Counted from the first letter of the stretch, positions 1-7,047 are shown. The stretch is DNA of 16,348 nucleotides from Alphaproteobacteria bacterium (GCA_028822575.1 JAPKDN010000018.1:1-16348); one strand, 5' to 3'. The notes: generated by a model not told the origin, from the letters alone. Program-made: numbers and translations.

Positions 1-114
1 CTACGCCGCATGGCGGAAGCCATCGATCAGGCCCGAGTTATCTGCTTCCTGGCTTCCCAGGACGCCGATTACGTGACCGGACAAACCATCGACGTTTCCG
101 GCGGGCTCGTTTGA
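1..114 (+). CDS. C-terminal fragment of a short-chain dehydrogenase/reductase (SDR)
   Basis: The frame is open from base 1 to a TGA at 112-114 and gives the last 37 residues of a protein that begins left of the window. The tail reads ...ADYVTGQTIDVSGGLV, the very common C-terminus of classical SDR oxidoreductases (FabG-like), where 'YVTGQ.I.VDGG' closes the fold near the NAD(P) and substrate pocket. 'ICFLASQDA' before it matches the usual 'FLASDDA' helix. SDRs are cytoplasmic NAD(P)-dependent oxidoreductases; the active-site Tyr-xxx-Lys lies outside the window, so the substrate cannot be guessed. The next gene starts 33 bp downstream on the same strand and is probably co-transcribed. Confidence 0.85.
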   Translation, partial: LRRMAEAIDQARVICFLASQDADYVTGQTIDVSGGLV

Positions 115-147
115 GCCGCCAACACCCCAAAACCAAGGAGACCAAAC

Positions 148-555
148 ATGGCCGAAGTTGAAAGAAGCGACCTCTACAAGAAGGGCGATGCCCTGCGCCG
201 CAAAATGTATGGCGACGAGGCTTATGAGCGCGCGAATAACGGGGTTTATGGCGACCCGATCATGCGCAAGTTCCTGGATGTGGCGACGGAGACCGTGTTC
301 GGCGCGCTATGGACCCGCCCCGGCCTCGACGTCAAGACCAGGGCGTTGATCTGCGTGGTCTCGGACATCTCGACCCAACGCGAGGACGAGCTGGAAATCC
401 ATCTGCGCTTCGCCATCGGCCAAGGTTGGACCGAGGATGAGTTACTGGAAACCATGCTGCATCTTTCGGGCTATATCGGCGTGCCCTGTGTTCGAGGCGC
501 CATGCTCGTGGCTAAACGGGTGTTCGCCGAGATTCGCGAGGAAGCGAGCAAGTAG
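148..555 (+). CDS. Carboxymuconolactone decarboxylase family protein
   Basis: A 135-residue, all-helical, cytoplasmic-looking protein of the CMD/AhpD superfamily. Supporting segments are 'TRPGLDVKTRALICV' (about residues 56-70), 'EIHLRFAIGQGWTEDELLETMLHLSGYIGVP' (positions about 82-112, ending in the family 'GxPxxxxA' turn) and a C-terminal helix. It lacks the CxxC pair of AhpD peroxidases, so it resembles PcaC-type gamma-carboxymuconolactone decarboxylases or their uncharacterised relatives. The length fits PcaC-like proteins (about 130 residues). The start is supported by AAGGAG at 135-140, seven bases before the ATG. It follows an SDR gene, a pairing common in aromatic or ketone catabolism, but the substrate is not determinable. 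It converges with the DppC-type gene, with only 7 bp between the stops. Confidence 0.85.
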   Translation: MAEVERSDLYKKGDALRRKMYGDEAYERANNGVYGDPIMRKFLDVATETVFGALWTRPGLDVKTRALICVVSDISTQREDELEIHLRFAIGQGWTEDELLETMLHLSGYIGVPCVRGAMLVAKRVFAEIREEASK

Positions 556-562
556 CGCTCCT

Positions 563-1477
563 CTATCGGGACTTTCTTGACCGTGGATCCAACGCCGCCT
601 GCAAGCCATCACCCAAAAGGTTGAAGGCGATCACGGTCACGAAGATCAGCATGCCCGGCCACACCGCCAGGGCCGGCGCCTCGGAGATCAGATCCTGGGC
701 GCCGGTCAGCATGTTGCCCCAGCTCGGCACCGGTGGCTGAATGCCAAGGCCGAGAAAGCTCAACACGCTTTCAAAAAGGATCACATTACCCACTGTCAAA
801 GTCGTGGCAACCAGGATCGGCGAAGCGGCGTTGGGCAAGATATGGCGGAGCATAATGTGCGCCGGCCCGAAACCCTGGGCCAGAGCCACCAGAACGAATT
901 CCCGCTGCCGCAAACTCAAGGTGGCGGCGCGCACCAACCGGGCCACCGTCGGCCATCCAACCAAGGCGATGATCACCACGATCCTTTGCAGGCTGAAGGA
1001 TTCGGAGTTGGAAATCGCCTCGGGCAGGCCGAGTTTCCCAGGGTCCACCGCCGCCAGCACAATTAGCAACGGAAGCAGCGGCAACGAGATCACGCCGTCG
1101 GCGAAACGCATGATCACGGCATCGACCCGACCGCCGAAATATCCCGAGACCAAGCCCAGGCACGTCCCAATCGCCGCCGAGGCGATGGCGGCGGTAAATC
1201 CAACCAATAAGGATACCTGGCCACCCCGAAGCAGACGCAACAACAGATCCCGGCCTAACTCGTCGGTACCAAGCCAATGCTCGACGCTCGGCGGAGCCGC
1301 CCGGTCGAACAGGTTAACGGCCTCGGCGTCCAGGCCCAGCGCGGCCTCTATCACCGGTGACGCCAAGGTCGCGATGAAGAGCCCGGCCAAAATCCAAACA
1401 CTCGCCACCACTAGCCGATAACGCCGGAACCGCCGCCAGGCGCCGGGTTCACCGCGCGCAAGGTTGCCGGTGCTCAT
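563..1477 (-). CDS. Peptide/nickel-type ABC transporter permease (DppC/OppC family)
   Basis: A 304-residue inner-membrane permease with an N-terminal cytoplasmic segment and transmembrane helix (about residues 20-40). The family motif HWLGTDELGRD (67-77) is followed by several further hydrophobic helices. The cytoplasmic EAA coupling loop, which contacts the ATPase, lies near residues 192-216 ('EFVLVALAQGFGPAHIMLRHILPN'). It forms a heterodimer with the DppB-type protein encoded just upstream; the two genes overlap by ATGA (1474-1477), indicating translational coupling. An SD-like GGAG lies eight bases before the ATG. Dpp/Opp systems import peptides, nickel, opines or other small solutes; the substrate is unknown here. 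The usual next genes, the DppD/DppF ATPases, are absent: the convergent CMD-family gene begins 7 bp beyond the stop. Confidence 0.93.
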   Translation of the reverse strand: MSTGNLARGEPGAWRRFRRYRLVVASVWILAGLFIATLASPVIEAALGLDAEAVNLFDRAAPPSVEHWLGTDELGRDLLLRLLRGGQVSLLVGFTAAIASAAIGTCLGLVSGYFGGRVDAVIMRFADGVISLPLLPLLIVLAAVDPGKLGLPEAISNSESFSLQRIVVIIALVGWPTVARLVRAATLSLRQREFVLVALAQGFGPAHIMLRHILPNAASPILVATTLTVGNVILFESVLSFLGLGIQPPVPSWGNMLTGAQDLISEAPALAVWPGMLIFVTVIAFNLLGDGLQAALDPRSRKSR

Positions 1478-2442
1478 GCTCCTCGCTCCACGCGGTAATG
1501 GATGCGCGGGTCGAGCCAGACATAGGCGATGTCGGCGAGAATATTGGCCAGCAAGGTAATACCCGTCGCCAGCAAGAGGCCCACCAAGGCAAGATTGTAA
1601 TCGTTGCCCATCACTGCGTCATAGATGGTCTTTCCCATGCCAAGCCAGGAGAACATGGTCTCGGTCACCAAGGCACCGGAAAACAAAGACCCGAAATCCA
1701 GCGCCACAATCGTTACCACCGGCAACAACGCGTTGTGCAACGCGTGCCGCCAGACCACACGCCCCTCGCCCACGCCCTTGGCGCGCGCAGTGCGGATATA
1801 ATCCTCGCACAGGACCTCGATCATCGCCGCTCGGACATGGCGGGTGTACCCGGCGATACCCGCCGCCGACAATGTCAGGATCGGTAGGACCATATAGGGC
1901 AGTCGGTCCAGCAGGCCGTTCTCGCCGATGGTCCCCATGCCACTGGCCGGCAGCGCGCCAAGCGAGACCGCGAAGAACAAAATCAACAGGAGTGCCAACC
2001 AGAACGGCGGAACCGAAATTCCAGCGAAGCACAAAAGGTTGATCACCTGATCGGTCCAGGACCCAGGCCGCCGCGCCGCGTGGATACCCGCCGGGATCGC
2101 GATCGTCAGCGCTACGAGAAGTGAAATCGACATCAGCACCAGTGAGTTCAGCAGTCGTGGCCCCAGAACCTCCAACACCGGCTTGGCGAACAGCCTGGAA
2201 TAGCCAAAGTCGCCGACAACGGCGTTCTCGAGCCAGGCGCCGTAGCGCTCAAGGATCGGTCGATCCAGCCCCTGCAGCGCTTTCAACCGCGCGACATCGG
2301 CCGCCGTGACATTCGGGTCGGCGCCGATCATCAAATCAATTGGATCTCCCGGCATCAGTCCAAGTAGGACGTAGATCACGAAGGACATAATCAACAGGAC
2401 GAAGGCGGATTGGATCAACCGGGAGAGGGTGAAGGTGATCAT
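1474..2442 (-). CDS. Peptide/nickel-type ABC transporter permease (DppB/OppB family)
   Basis: A 322-residue integral membrane protein. It opens with the typical DppB helix (MITFTLSRLIQSAFVLLIMS, residues 1-20) and 'LMPGDPIDLM' (29-38), and has the periplasmic region and five further helices expected of the family. The EAA coupling loop is at about 213-240 ('EDYIRTARAKGVGEG' then 'WRHALHNALLPV'). The C-terminus 'ADIAYVWLDPRI' (303-314) is the standard family ending ('D..Y...DPRI'). The protein pairs with the DppC-type permease whose start overlaps its stop. No convincing SD precedes the ATG. A 422-bp gap rich in REP-like palindromes separates it from the binding-protein gene upstream, which may alter the relative expression of binding protein and permeases. 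Confidence 0.93.
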   Translation of the reverse strand: MITFTLSRLIQSAFVLLIMSFVIYVLLGLMPGDPIDLMIGADPNVTAADVARLKALQGLDRPILERYGAWLENAVVGDFGYSRLFAKPVLEVLGPRLLNSLVLMSISLLVALTIAIPAGIHAARRPGSWTDQVINLLCFAGISVPPFWLALLLILFFAVSLGALPASGMGTIGENGLLDRLPYMVLPILTLSAAGIAGYTRHVRAAMIEVLCEDYIRTARAKGVGEGRVVWRHALHNALLPVVTIVALDFGSLFSGALVTETMFSWLGMGKTIYDAVMGNDYNLALVGLLLATGITLLANILADIAYVWLDPRIHYRVERGA

Positions 2443-2498
2443 CGGGGGAATGCCGACGAGACGGCGCGCGATGAAGCCGTGAGATCAAAAAAACCCGA

Positions 2499-2520
2499 GA
2501 TCCCAACGAAGGCCAGTCCC
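2499..2520. repeat. Degraded REP-like unit
   Basis: The 22-base stretch starting GATCCCAACGAAGGCC aligns with the intact motif at 2632-2656 but has several substitutions in the second half of the palindrome, so the stem is broken. It reads as an old decayed copy of the same repeat family. Confidence 0.45.
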
Positions 2521-2631
2521 CCCATCGACCTACCGTCGCACATCAAGCACGATCCCGCGCGGTGGAATGCATACTGGATGACTGACTGAATATAGATTGC
2601 CTGAATGTCATTGTTCCCCCGCAAAAAATCC

Positions 2632-2777
2632 TGTCATCCCAGCGAAGGCTGGGACCCATTCCTAAAGCCAATCAGAATCACGGATAGCGGACAACCTTCG
2701 AAAATTGAGGGGCGTTGTCCTCTAACCGTCGCGATGACATTTTTCAGGCGTCGGTCCCAGCCTTCGCTGGGATGACA
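2632..2777. repeat. REPIN/BIME-like element: two identical REP units in inverted orientation
   Basis: The 25 bases at 2632-2656 are an exact reverse complement of 2753-2777; the spacer is 96 bases. Each arm also contains its own short palindrome CCCAGC-GAAG-GCTGGG (6-bp stem, 4-base loop). This two-level symmetry is the architecture of REP doublets (BIME/REPIN), non-autonomous elements thought to be moved by RAYT (REP-associated tyrosine) transposases encoded elsewhere. The spacer has no gene. As RNA the arms could form a long stem between the binding-protein and permease messages. Confidence 0.8.
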
Positions 2778-2807
2778 AATTTGATTTATCCCAGACAGCA
2801 TTGAGGG

Positions 2808-2822
2808 TTCGCTGGGATGACA
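2808..2822. repeat. Partial REP-like unit
   Basis: TTCGCTGGGATGACA at 2808-2822 is identical to the last 15 bases of the arm at 2763-2777 and in the same orientation; the 5' half of the palindrome is missing. It lies 42 bp downstream (in gene sense) of the binding-protein stop codon. Confidence 0.65.
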
Positions 2823-2864
2823 ATTATCCAAACTTCCCCATTGCGGTAAACACCGCTCCCAAAA

Positions 2865-4577
2865 TCACTCCACGCGCCATTCCTCGATCCAATGGGTGGT
2901 TGTGTACATGTGTCCAGTCGGCCTGACGCCTTTCAGCCATTTCGGCATGATGAAGCCGTCAGCACGGAAATACAGTGGGATCGCCGGCAAATTCTCGGCA
3001 TAGATTTGTTGCAACCGCTTCCACAAGGCGCCGCGCTTGTCCCGGTCCAGTTCGATCTCCCTGGCGTCGATCAGCTTATCCATCTCGGCGTCCTTGAAGC
3101 CGGTGTAGTTCTGGCCCGCCCAGCTGTTAGCCTCGGTTGGGATCGATTCAGAGTGCAGTGTCGTGCGCGGTAGGTTCTCCGGCGCCGAAAGCCAGGCGAA
3201 CATGGCGAGGCCGGTGAATTTGCGTTTTCTGATGGTCTCGCCGAACAGCACACGAGCCGGCTGATTGCGGATCTTGACCTCGATCCCGACCGCCTTCCAA
3301 TAATTTTGCAGCACCTGCTCAACCAGCTCGCGCACCCGATTGCCGGCGGTGGTCATGATCTCAAGGGATAACTTGTTACCCTTCGCGTCGTGACGAACGC
3401 CCTTCTTGATCGTCGACCATCCGGCGTCGTCAAGCAGCGCCCGCGCCTTGGCCGGATCAAACGGATATTTCGGGACGTCGTCGGTATGGGTCCAGTCGAG
3501 CGGGTGTGTACCCTTGTGGGCGACCGGTTGTTTGCCGGAGAAGAGTTGCGCGCTGATCGCTTCACGGTCGATAGCATGGGTCAGCGCGCGGCGGACCCGC
3601 ACATCCGCCAGGATTGGGTTGTCGAGCATCACGTCCAGATGCTCGTAAATCAGGCCTGGCTTGTAGAAAACATCGAACTTTTCGCCATGACGCTTCTCGA
3701 ATGCCAGCGCCTGATCCAGCGATAGCCCGGCCTCGCCGGCGATATAATCAATCGCCCCGGATAGCAGGTTCGCCTCCAGCGCCGCGGTCTTCTCGATGGT
3801 GCGGACCTGGATTTCGTCGAACGCCGGCCTTGCTCCGCGCCATGCCTCGTTTCGAGCCAGCACGATATGCGACCCCGGGACCACTTCGGTGATCCGATAC
3901 GGCCCATTGTAAAGGCCAGGATTGCCCGGATCGGTCTCATAGAGGGTGCGATGGCGGTATTCCTTTGGGAGCATGAAAGCCGCTTCTTCCAAATGCGCCG
4001 GCAAGACATCAAAGCCACTCATCTCATAATAGCGATAGTCGAGCTTTCTATTAACCACGGTGAATGTCTTGTCGTCCTGGACTTCGATATCCAGGATATC
4101 GCGGAACGACCGAAAGTTGGATACGCCGGTCTCGGGGTGCTTGCCGACCTTCCAAGTGAAGACGATATCCTTGGTGGTCACCGGGACACCGTCACCCCAG
4201 AACGCGTCTTCGCGCAAGGTGAAGCGGGTGCGCACACCGGTTGCGCCGGTCGGTTTGCCATCCTCGCCGGTGACTGGGAATCTTTCCGCCCGGCCACTCT
4301 CGAAAGTAGCCAGCTCGGTGCAGAGCTGACACATCGCCTCCCAATCATGGCCGACGATCGTGACCTTTCGGCGCACCATCGCCAGGACGTAGGATTTCAC
4401 CAGCATCGAATCGATGATCGGGTTCAGGGTCGAGGGGAACTGAGTAACCCCAATTGTCAGCGTGTCGCGGGATTGGGCGGAGGTGGAGGTGGAGGTGGAG
4501 GTGGTAGTCACTATCCCGAAACCGAGGACCATGAAGATCGCCATGCACCTGACGACCAGGAGGCGTGACGGCCCCAT
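2865..4577 (-). CDS. ABC transporter substrate-binding protein, family 5 (DppA/OppA type)
   Basis: This periplasmic solute receptor is 570 residues from the chosen ATG at 4577. An N-terminal signal peptide (MGPSRLLVVR, then a hydrophobic core to about residue 23) is followed by an unusual Thr/Ser run (24-33) and a likely cleavage after Ala34 (TSA|QS). The mature chain starts 'RDTLTIGVTQFPSTLNPI', and has family-5 landmarks 'WGDGVPVTTKDIVFTWK', 'YNGPYRITEVVPGSHIVLARNEAW', 'VRRALTHAIDREAI' and 'YPFDPAKARALLDDAGW'. The frame remains open a further 83 codons upstream, but that part is encoded by a REP pair and lacks a signal peptide at its own N-terminus. GGGAAG lies about eight bases before the 4577 ATG. 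It presumably feeds the DppB/DppC permeases downstream. Peptides, metal complexes and other ligands are all possible. Confidence 0.9.
   Translation of the reverse strand: MGPSRLLVVRCMAIFMVLGFGIVTTTSTSTSTSAQSRDTLTIGVTQFPSTLNPIIDSMLVKSYVLAMVRRKVTIVGHDWEAMCQLCTELATFESGRAERFPVTGEDGKPTGATGVRTRFTLREDAFWGDGVPVTTKDIVFTWKVGKHPETGVSNFRSFRDILDIEVQDDKTFTVVNRKLDYRYYEMSGFDVLPAHLEEAAFMLPKEYRHRTLYETDPGNPGLYNGPYRITEVVPGSHIVLARNEAWRGARPAFDEIQVRTIEKTAALEANLLSGAIDYIAGEAGLSLDQALAFEKRHGEKFDVFYKPGLIYEHLDVMLDNPILADVRVRRALTHAIDREAISAQLFSGKQPVAHKGTHPLDWTHTDDVPKYPFDPAKARALLDDAGWSTIKKGVRHDAKGNKLSLEIMTTAGNRVRELVEQVLQNYWKAVGIEVKIRNQPARVLFGETIRKRKFTGLAMFAWLSAPENLPRTTLHSESIPTEANSWAGQNYTGFKDAEMDKLIDAREIELDRDKRGALWKRLQQIYAENLPAIPLYFRADGFIMPKWLKGVRPTGHMYTTTHWIEEWRVE
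4479..4502 (+). repeat. Hexanucleotide microsatellite (GGAGGT)x4 inside the signal-peptide region
   Basis: Four perfect tandem copies of GGAGGT, followed by a near copy (GGTAGT). On the coding (minus) strand each unit reads ACCTCC and encodes Thr-Ser, giving the TTTSTSTSTSTS run between the hydrophobic core of the signal peptide and the likely cleavage site. Because the unit is 6 bp, slippage would change length by two residues without shifting frame. The G-rich strand (the template for this gene) also has the spacing of a two-tetrad G-quadruplex. Confidence 0.85.
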
Positions 4578-4613
4578 ACGTGTCTTCCCGACCAACTGGT
4601 TACTCGGCTTTAA

Positions 4614-4619
4614 AATATA
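4614..4619 (-). promoter_or_regulatory. Possible -10 hexamer for the family-5 binding-protein gene
   Basis: On the minus strand TATATT lies in an AT-rich patch 36 bases before the chosen ATG at 4577, right beside the inner edge of a REP unit. I see no good -35 at the normal distance, since that stretch lies inside the REP palindrome, so this is a weak call based on composition and position. Confidence 0.3.
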
Positions 4620-4620
4620 G

Positions 4621-4763
4621 TTATTCCAGCGAAAGCTGGGACCGATGCCCGAGGCACGTCGACTTAACGGGTGGCCGATCATCTTGAACCAGTCTTTGAC
4701 GTATTGCAGCCATCCGTCACGCTGATGATCTGCAGGCATGGGTCCCAGCTTTTGCTGGGATGG
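4621..4763. repeat. Second REPIN-like inverted REP pair, upstream of the binding-protein gene
   Basis: The left unit contains CCAGC-GAAA-GCTGG (4627-4640) and the right unit CCCAGC-TTTT-GCTGGG (4744-4759). Their outer flanks also match in inverted orientation (GGGACC at 4638-4643, GGTCCC at 4741-4746). The spacer between the arms is 97 bases, almost the same as the 96 bases in the element at 2632-2777, although the spacer sequences share little. The spacer happens to lack stop codons in the frame of the downstream binding protein, which produces a spurious N-terminal extension. Confidence 0.7.
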
Positions 4764-4855
4764 CGACAAATCAGATCGAACGGAGATATCGCCGGTGCGC
4801 TGATCCAGTTTCATCCCAGCCTCCAAATCAGCGCACCGCTATAGCCCATCAACAG

Positions 4856-5479
4856 TTAGGTCAGCGGAATATCCAAAATATTGGTCTTGAACGGCTCGCG
4901 TTGGCACAACCGATCGTACCAGGCCTCCAGGTTCGGCAGCGACGGACGGTCCTCGACCAGCGCGTTCCAACGATAGACCTGAATGGCGACGGGGATATCA
5001 GCCATAGTGAAGCTATCACCTGCCAGGAAAGGCCGGGCGGACAGGGCGTCATCCATGATTTTCGCCAATCCGACCATCGCCTTAGCCGCCGCCGCGACCG
5101 CTGCGGTGTCTCGATCGGGCTCGGCCGTGCGGACCAGGTTCCAGAAAATTGGCGTGACAACCGGGCCGACGGTCGTGTGCTGCCAATCCATCCAACGGTC
5201 GGCGTCGGCATGTTGGCGCGGGTCGGACGGGCAAAGGCCGCCCTTGTCGTGCTTGGCCGCGAGATAGCGCACGATCGCGTTGGACTCCCAAAGGATGAAG
5301 CCATCGTCATTCATGGTCGGGACCCGGGCATTCGGGTTCATGGCGAGGTATTCCGGCGTGTCGACAATCCCGAAGGCGCCGCCGGCGTCGATACGCTCGT
5401 AGGGCACCTTCATCTCGTTCAGGGCCCAGACGACCTTCTGCACGTTCGAGGAATTATTGCGTCCGTGGATCTTCAACAT
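4856..5479 (-). CDS. Glutathione S-transferase family protein
   Basis: A 207-residue soluble two-domain GST. The thioredoxin-like N-terminal domain starts 'MLKIHGRNNSSNVQKVVW' with the catalytic-type Ser/Asn region near residues 8-12. It continues with 'ARVPTMNDDGFILWESNAIVRYLA' (about 52-75), where the cis-Pro turn (VPTM) and the ES pair bind the gamma-glutamyl part of glutathione. The helical C-terminal domain includes 'FLAGDSFTMADIPVAI', the conserved N-capping box. The ATG at 5479 is chosen because AAGGAG (5487-5492, minus) sits seven bases upstream and family alignment begins here; an upstream in-frame ATG at 5515 would overlap pyrE and has no SD. It lies 32 bp after the pyrE stop, so the two are probably co-transcribed. 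The substrate is unknown; the family covers detoxification, isomerases and dehalogenases. Confidence 0.92.
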   Translation of the reverse strand: MLKIHGRNNSSNVQKVVWALNEMKVPYERIDAGGAFGIVDTPEYLAMNPNARVPTMNDDGFILWESNAIVRYLAAKHDKGGLCPSDPRQHADADRWMDWQHTTVGPVVTPIFWNLVRTAEPDRDTAAVAAAAKAMVGLAKIMDDALSARPFLAGDSFTMADIPVAIQVYRWNALVEDRPSLPNLEAWYDRLCQREPFKTNILDIPLT

Positions 5480-5486
5480 GGCGGGT

Positions 5487-5492
5487 CTCCTT
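5487..5492 (-). promoter_or_regulatory. Ribosome-binding site deciding the GST start
   Basis: AAGGAG on the minus strand, seven bases before the ATG at 5479. It supports that start over the in-frame ATG 36 bases upstream. Confidence 0.8.
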
Positions 5493-5511
5493 GGTTCGAT
5501 TTCTATTCGCT

Positions 5512-6198
5512 TCAAGCGTTGGCGGCGTCGCGGCGTTCAGTCCAGCCGTCTGGATCATCAAGAAAATCTCGCACCGCCGCCAATTGTTCGGCGGTATAGC
5601 TTCGGGTCTTGGCCACCTGGAGAACGTCCCACCAAGTGCACAAACCATGCAGGGCGACGCCACGCTCGGCCATGCTCGCGGTGCTTTGTGGGAAATTGCC
5701 GTAGTGGAAGACCACGAAGCAATGAGCAATCTCGCCGCCTGCCTCGCGGATCGCGTCGATGAAGCTAAGCTTGCTGCCGCCATCAGTCGCCAGATCCTCG
5801 ACCAATAGGATCCGCGCACCCTCGGGGAAAGTACCCTCGATCCGGGCGTTGCGGCCAAAACCCTTGGCCTGTTTTCTTACATACAGCATCGGCAGCCCTA
5901 GAAGGTCAGCGATCCAGGCTGCGAAAGGGATACCGGCTGTCTCGCCGCCCGCGACCGCGTCAAAAGCCTCGGCCCCGGCCTGTTGATTCAATAACTCGAC
6001 ACCCATGCGCATCAACTCGGACCGTCCGCGAGGAAAGGAGATGATCCGGCGACAATCGACATAGACGGGCGACAGCCGACCCGAAGTGAATGTAAAAGGC
6101 TCTTCCGGGCGGATATGGATCGCCTCGATGTCCAGAAGGATACCGGCGGCGATCTGGGCCGGGCTCTTGCGCGTGTCTGGTGTTGGCGCACCGATCAT
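5512..6198 (-). CDS. pyrE: Orotate phosphoribosyltransferase
   Basis: PyrE joins orotate to PRPP to make orotidine 5'-monophosphate, the fifth step of de novo UMP synthesis, in the cytoplasm. The 228-residue protein shows 'FTFTSGRLSPVYVDCRR' (about 35-51), the orotate-binding region; 'RKQAKGFGRNARIEG' (108-122), the flexible catalytic loop; and the PRPP-binding loop VEDLATDGGS (133-142). The expected fold length is 210-230. I chose ATG at 6198 because GGAG at 6208-6211 is nine bases upstream; a GTG at 6213 would add five residues (VESES) but has a poorer ribosome-binding site. A carbonic anhydrase gene lies 84 bp upstream and a GST gene 32 bp downstream on the same strand. No other pyrimidine genes are in view. 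The family assignment is secure. Confidence 0.96.
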   Translation of the reverse strand: MIGAPTPDTRKSPAQIAAGILLDIEAIHIRPEEPFTFTSGRLSPVYVDCRRIISFPRGRSELMRMGVELLNQQAGAEAFDAVAGGETAGIPFAAWIADLLGLPMLYVRKQAKGFGRNARIEGTFPEGARILLVEDLATDGGSKLSFIDAIREAGGEIAHCFVVFHYGNFPQSTASMAERGVALHGLCTWWDVLQVAKTRSYTAEQLAAVRDFLDDPDGWTERRDAANA

Positions 6199-6207
6199 GC
6201 TCTCGCT

Positions 6208-6211
6208 CTCC
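6208..6211 (-). promoter_or_regulatory. Ribosome-binding site deciding the pyrE start
   Basis: GGAG (minus strand, continuing as GGAGAG) lies nine bases before the ATG at 6198 and overlaps the alternative GTG start at 6213, so it can only serve the ATG. Confidence 0.6.
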
Positions 6212-6282
6212 ACGGAAATTTCATCGCGCCGTTTTTAACCTGAAATCAATCTCGTAGTAAGAGCGATGGTGAGGCCAGACGA

Positions 6283-7047
6283 TTAAAACGACCCGAGGAT
6301 GAAACGTCGGTTCAGCCCTTGAACAGGCCGCGCGTTCATCGGGTACAAATTCCCAAAAGCATCGATCTGTCGGCGCGACGCGGTGATCGGTTGCGCCATC
6401 ACGGCCCAATTCACCACTTCGGAGCAAGGCGGCGTGGTAAGCGACCCGGCATAGCGGAAATATGCCCGATCAACCGGCAATAGGGTGTTGGGTTCGATAA
6501 ACTCCTCGATCCGCTTGCTACCGCCGCCGACCTCGACATTACGCCAGATCTTGTTGATGGTAGGGTTCTCCTCACCCTCGGCCATGAACACGCCCAGGAC
6601 ACCGAGATCACCATCTGCCGACTTATGAACGAAATGCACTTCCATCGGAAAGTTCTCGCCATAAAGCGTGTGCTCGCTGGGGTGATGGAAATGGAATTGC
6701 AAAAGATCAAAACGACGGCCTTCAAGGACCATGAAACCGCCGCCACCGGTATTAACCTGTATTGTGTGACCATTGTTCAGGATATCAAGCTGGAAGGGAC
6801 GCCAAAAGGTCTGAACCTCTTCGAGGCCCGCCGGCGTGCTGTCGCGCAAATCAACCGGCGACTGCTGACTCCCGGCCGAGCAGGCCGAGAAAGCGCGATC
6901 GAGATCACCCCAATGTTCAGGCCCCTTCGCGCCCTTATAGGACCATTGGGCCCCTCCCTTGCCAGCGGCCACGGCCTGGCCGGCACAAAGCGGACAAGCG
7001 GCGAGCGCGGCAACCCCAAGCATCTTTAAAACAGCGCGGCGTCGCAT
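6283..7047 (-). CDS. Alpha-class carbonic anhydrase with Tat-like signal peptide
   Basis: A zinc enzyme interconverting CO2 and bicarbonate, probably periplasmic. The 254-residue precursor starts MRRRAVLKML, a twin-arginine-like motif (RRAVLK), with a likely cleavage near AVA|AG (about 27-28). The catalytic set is complete: zinc ligands His119, His121 (FHFHHPSEH) and His138 (EVHFVH), the gatekeeper Glu125 and Thr204 (SLTTPP), and proton-shuttle His94 (NNGHTI). Cys56 and Cys208 match the conserved disulfide of bacterial alpha enzymes. ATG 7047 is preferred to one 36 bases upstream because it places the twin arginines at the N-terminus; GGAGG lies about 11 bases before it. The gene is 81 bp downstream of LivF and could be read from the same transcript or its own promoter. 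Confidence 0.95.
   Translation of the reverse strand: MRRRAVLKMLGVAALAACPLCAGQAVAAGKGGAQWSYKGAKGPEHWGDLDRAFSACSAGSQQSPVDLRDSTPAGLEEVQTFWRPFQLDILNNGHTIQVNTGGGGFMVLEGRRFDLLQFHFHHPSEHTLYGENFPMEVHFVHKSADGDLGVLGVFMAEGEENPTINKIWRNVEVGGGSKRIEEFIEPNTLLPVDRAYFRYAGSLTTPPCSEVVNWAVMAQPITASRRQIDAFGNLYPMNARPVQGLNRRFILGSF

Larger units (their letters stand above)
2443..2864. other. 422-bp gene-free gap filled with REP-like palindromes
   Basis: No credible gene lies here: the short open frames are made of the repeats themselves. The gap holds four copies or remnants of one motif family, core CCCAGC-GAAG-GCTGGG: a degraded copy at 2499-2520, two exact copies in inverted orientation at 2632-2656 and 2753-2777, and a half copy at 2808-2822. 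The remaining sequence (2443-2498, 2521-2631, 2823-2864) shows no recognisable element and no strong promoter. The gap sits between a binding-protein gene and its permease genes, so a transcript crossing it could form stem-loops that protect or attenuate the mRNA. Confidence 0.75.

Noticed and set aside
741..1421. A 226-codon plus-strand open frame
   Set aside because: Antisense shadow of the DppC-type permease in GC-rich DNA; the product is Arg/Thr/Ser-rich with no domain.
2499..2822. Repeated similar units that might suggest a CRISPR array
   Set aside because: The units alternate in orientation, are irregularly spaced, vary in completeness and contain internal palindromes: REP-like, not CRISPR.
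3867..4568. A 233-codon plus-strand open frame with a poly-Gly tract
   Set aside because: Antisense to the family-5 binding protein; the glycines come from the GGAGGT microsatellite.
4760..5599. A 279-codon plus-strand open frame
   Set aside because: It is antisense to GST and pyrE, whose motifs are clear; no SD and no recognisable protein.
6214..6282. Terminator or pyrE attenuator between the carbonic anhydrase gene and pyrE
   Set aside because: No stable stem-loop with a U-run or leader-peptide arrangement is visible in this gap.
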